Source: a bacterium | GTDB taxonomy: Bacteria; Muiribacteriota; Ozemobacteria; Ozemobacterales; Ozemobacteraceae | Length of the DNA: 6,957 nt | Direction of reading: 5' to 3' | Assembly: GCA_016192885.1 (NCBI GenBank) | Contig: JACPTH010000355.1 | Span: 1 to 6,957 of the forward strand | Shown here: one piece after another, positions 5,274 through 6,957 of the stretch | Layout of the letters: each line of letters opens with the position of its first letter | Numbering within the stretch: position 1 is the first letter of the stretch | Program-made: the position numbers and the translations under genes | The notes under the pieces: generated by a model | Database searches by the model: none | Seen by the model: only the letters and a program-made list of their open reading frames with translations | Told to the model about the DNA's origin: nothing

Positions 5274-6035
5274 GTGATAAATTTAAAAAAGCTTATTTTC
5301 AAAGGGGTCTGGTTTGTACTGGTCCTGGGGTGCATTTTTGTTTCTCTATCAGGTTGCCAGGGCGGTGGGGGCGGGGGTGGGGGTGGCGGAGGCGGGGTAG
5401 GAACGGGGTTACCCGCTTTCCACACCGAGTTTTCCGTTTATCCAGCTAGAATTGGTGGTTATGGAGTAGCTTACAATGTTTCTGTGGCCCTCCGCGAAAC
5501 GAGGGGCGATCCCATTGATTTGAATTCCATGAGAACTTATAGAACCTATTCAGATGATTCTTGGCAATCTATTTATTATTACCAGGGCTCTCCCGATTAC
5601 GTCCAAGGGTACATGTTTGACGTTCCGGGAGCTCAAAGTACGAATATCAGAGATGCGGTAATTTCCGATATTAGTTCATCATACAACCGTGATCTTAGAA
5701 AAATTCAAGGATTTGAACGTAGAACAATTTCAACCCAGGTAATGGTGGGAAGTCCCTACCAAAGTCGGCCAAGCTGGTTTACCGGCATTTTTATTACGAA
5801 TAGCGATTATAAATATTTTAAGCAAGCTGGGAGGCAAGGAATCAAGTTTTGGGTTAAATTAGAGGGCTACGATTACCGAATTAATGATTCGTATAACATA
5901 TATTTGCCCCTTGATATTCGCTTTGATTACGATCCATACGATCCATATAATACCGGAACCGGAACGGGGACTGGTACCGGAACTGGAACCGGTAATCCAA
6001 ATCCCTACGACCCTTACGGCGCCATTAATAAATAA
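5274..6035 (+). CDS. Lipoprotein of unknown function with poly-Gly linker and Thr-Gly repeat tail
   Basis: This 253-residue protein starts at GTG 5274, with GAGG ten bases upstream. A basic, hydrophobic signal ends in the lipobox LSGC, so Cys28 would be lipidated by Lgt and the signal removed by signal peptidase II. Gln at +2 is not the Asp of inner-membrane retention in enterobacteria, so outer-membrane or surface placement is plausible. Twelve consecutive glycines (30-41) act as a flexible tether. The core (about 46-218) is rich in Tyr, Ser and beta-prone segments (FSVYPARIGGYGVAYNVSVALRE, RRTISTQVMVGSP, GIKFWVKLEGYDYRIND) and may be a beta-sandwich. I do not recognise the family. The tail reads DYDPYDPYN, seven Thr-Gly units (227-240), then NPNPYDPYG. 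The downstream TPR gene follows after 19 bases, so the two are co-transcribed and may form a complex. Confidence 0.88.
   Translation: MINLKKLIFKGVWFVLVLGCIFVSLSGCQGGGGGGGGGGGGVGTGLPAFHTEFSVYPARIGGYGVAYNVSVALRETRGDPIDLNSMRTYRTYSDDSWQSIYYYQGSPDYVQGYMFDVPGAQSTNIRDAVISDISSSYNRDLRKIQGFERRTISTQVMVGSPYQSRPSWFTGIFITNSDYKYFKQAGRQGIKFWVKLEGYDYRINDSYNIYLPLDIRFDYDPYDPYNTGTGTGTGTGTGTGNPNPYDPYGAINK
5361..5396 (+). repeat. G-rich GGN tract encoding twelve glycines
   Basis: Twelve GGN codons in a row include three G5 runs and a G4 at its end. Mixed third bases make large slippage less likely than in a homopolymer. The tract can potentially form a G-quadruplex in the mRNA or the coding strand, early in the gene just after the lipobox codon. 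Confidence 0.75.
5952..5993 (+). repeat. ACN-GGN hexamer repeat encoding (Thr-Gly)7
   Basis: Seven imperfect 6-base units, each a Thr codon then a Gly codon, with third bases varied (ACCGGA is the commonest). The unit length keeps the frame if copies are gained or lost, so protein length could vary between strains. The array is flanked by Asp-Pro-Tyr motifs on both sides. Confidence 0.8.
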
Positions 6036-6040
6036 TTGAT

Positions 6041-6048
6041 GAGGAGGT
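6041..6048 (+). promoter_or_regulatory. Strong ribosome-binding site for the TPR/Pro-rich gene
   Basis: GAGGAGGT lies six bases before ATG 6055 and just after the lipoprotein stop. It is close to a full anti-Shine-Dalgarno match and fixes the start of the last gene. Confidence 0.85.
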
Positions 6049-6054
6049 TCTAAA

Positions 6055-6957
6055 ATGTTCCATCGTTACTTTTTTTATTGTTTATGTGTCCTCTTGTTGA
6101 CTGTTCCAATTGAAGCAAGTAATTTTAATCCATTTGAATTGGAAATTAATCTTTCAAAAGATTTTGAGGTTGAAAGAGTCGATTCCTATCCAGGCCAGCC
6201 AGGAAATCCTGTTCCGCCGGGGCCTCCCGTTGGCGGAGGTTTCCCGACATATCCTCCTTACAACCCTTCTCCAAGTTATCCAGGGTATGAATCAGCCTCT
6301 CAACTCTATCAAAGAGGGTTGAACGCGTATAGTCAATCTGATTTTAGAAATGCTATTTCATACTTTACCCAGTTCTTAGACAGATTTCCATATGATTTAA
6401 AGGCGGGTGAAGCTTGTTTTTACTGCGCGGATTCCTACAAGCAACTAAATGATTTTTACAACGCCATAACACTTTTTAGACGGGTCGTAAACCAATATCC
6501 CTCATTTAAAAAAGTGGATGAAGCTGCATTTTTCATCGGGTTTTGCCTTGTAAAAGTAAATGATTTTTATGGGGCTCTCGGGGAATTTCGTTCATTTGTC
6601 GTTAAATTCTCTTTAAGCCATTTGGTCGACAATGCGTGGTATGTTTCCGGACGCACCCACGAGCAAATCCAAGACATTCAAAATGCAATCTTTTGCTACC
6701 GAAAAGTTGTTTATGAATTTCCAAACTCAGAAGTATACCGGGCTTCCAGAGACCGTTTAAATGCATTGGAGGGAAACCACCCACCGACCTACCCGCCGAC
6801 CAATCCACCTTATCCTCCCACTTATCCCCCTATAAATGTATCCGACCGGGAACTTTATGATCGTGGCCATTCCGAGTTGGTCCGAGGAAATTATCCTAAG
6901 GCGATTAGTTACTTTTCGGAACTTATTGAAAGATACCCTCAGTCCGACCTGGCCGAC
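6055..6957 (+). CDS. Secreted TPR protein with Pro/Tyr-rich linkers, 3' end outside the window
   Basis: The frame runs from ATG 6055 to the window edge without a stop (301 codons visible). It has a perfect Shine-Dalgarno. A signal peptide covers about residues 1-21 (hydrophobic core, IEA before SN). Residues 45-78 are Pro/Gly/Tyr-rich (PGQPGNPVPPGPPVGGG ... YPGY). A TPR array follows from about 79 to 238, with successive repeats at QLYQRGLNAYSQSDFRNAIS, CFYCADSYKQLNDFYNAITL, AFFIGFCLVKVNDFYGALGEF and AWYVSGRTHEQIQDIQNAI, in the style of YbgF/CpoB or BamD. A second Pro/Tyr linker (242-260, PPTYPPTNPPYPPTYPP) leads to a new TPR start, ELYDRGHSELVRGNYPKAIS. The protein is therefore modular, with linker plus TPR block repeated at least twice. 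It is probably a periplasmic or surface scaffold working with the preceding lipoprotein. The function is not known. Confidence 0.88.
   Translation, partial: MFHRYFFYCLCVLLLTVPIEASNFNPFELEINLSKDFEVERVDSYPGQPGNPVPPGPPVGGGFPTYPPYNPSPSYPGYESASQLYQRGLNAYSQSDFRNAISYFTQFLDRFPYDLKAGEACFYCADSYKQLNDFYNAITLFRRVVNQYPSFKKVDEAAFFIGFCLVKVNDFYGALGEFRSFVVKFSLSHLVDNAWYVSGRTHEQIQDIQNAIFCYRKVVYEFPNSEVYRASRDRLNALEGNHPPTYPPTNPPYPPTYPPINVSDRELYDRGHSELVRGNYPKAISYFSELIERYPQSDLAD

Noticed and set aside
5032..5277. 81-codon plus-strand frame from a TTG
   Set aside because: No ribosome-binding site or domain, biased Lys/Asn/Phe composition, and it runs through a strong promoter into the lipoprotein start.
6110..6322. 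70-codon plus-strand frame inside the last gene
   Set aside because: It is out of frame with a long open TPR frame that has a signal peptide, a strong Shine-Dalgarno and clear repeats.

Overview
The window looks like a bacterial chromosome segment of moderate G+C content from an organism with a Gram-negative-type envelope. The evidence is two peptidoglycan hydrolase genes, a lipoprotein with a clean lipobox, several signal peptides and a type IV pilin-like protein. No rRNA, tRNA, transposase or CRISPR array is visible. The species cannot be read from the sequence. The mix of an amidase with a copper-amine-oxidase-like N-terminal domain, a GerMN protein, an orphan H-domain pilin and TPR/lipoprotein genes resembles deep-branching, mostly uncultured phyla (Riflebacteria, Omnitrophica, Elusimicrobia or deltaproteobacteria-like lineages). 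This is an impression, not a placement.

Layout. Positions 1-321 (+) hold the 3' end of an M23 (LytM-type) endopeptidase gene. Positions 322-563 are a leader region with a weak promoter candidate, hairpins and a possible 31-residue ORF that overlaps the next start codon. Positions 564-4482 (+) are a tight four-gene block: a secreted TPR protein with a FlgT_C-like C-terminal domain; smpB (TTG start, nested in the end of the TPR gene); a Cu_amine_oxN/AMIN/Amidase_3 N-acetylmuramoyl-L-alanine amidase; and a membrane-anchored GerMN protein. Positions 4483-4616 lie between convergent genes and carry terminator-like hairpins. Positions 4617-4979 (-) encode a small type IV pilin-like protein. Positions 4980-5273 are a divergent intergenic region with a strong sigma-70-type promoter facing right, a pilin promoter candidate facing left, and short repeats. 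Positions 5274-6957 (+) hold a lipoprotein with a poly-Gly linker and a Thr-Gly repeat tail, then a secreted TPR protein with Pro/Tyr-rich linkers that runs off the window. That last reading frame has no stop codon inside the window.

How the genes may work together. The left half is a cell-wall remodelling locus: the amidase removes stem peptides, the M23 enzyme cuts cross-links, and the GerMN and TPR proteins are plausible envelope partners. The translation-rescue gene smpB sits inside it, probably for transcriptional convenience. The right half is a separate transcription unit encoding an unrecognised lipoprotein and a TPR partner, both apparently exported. No established system is recognised there, and it is the best candidate for something undescribed.
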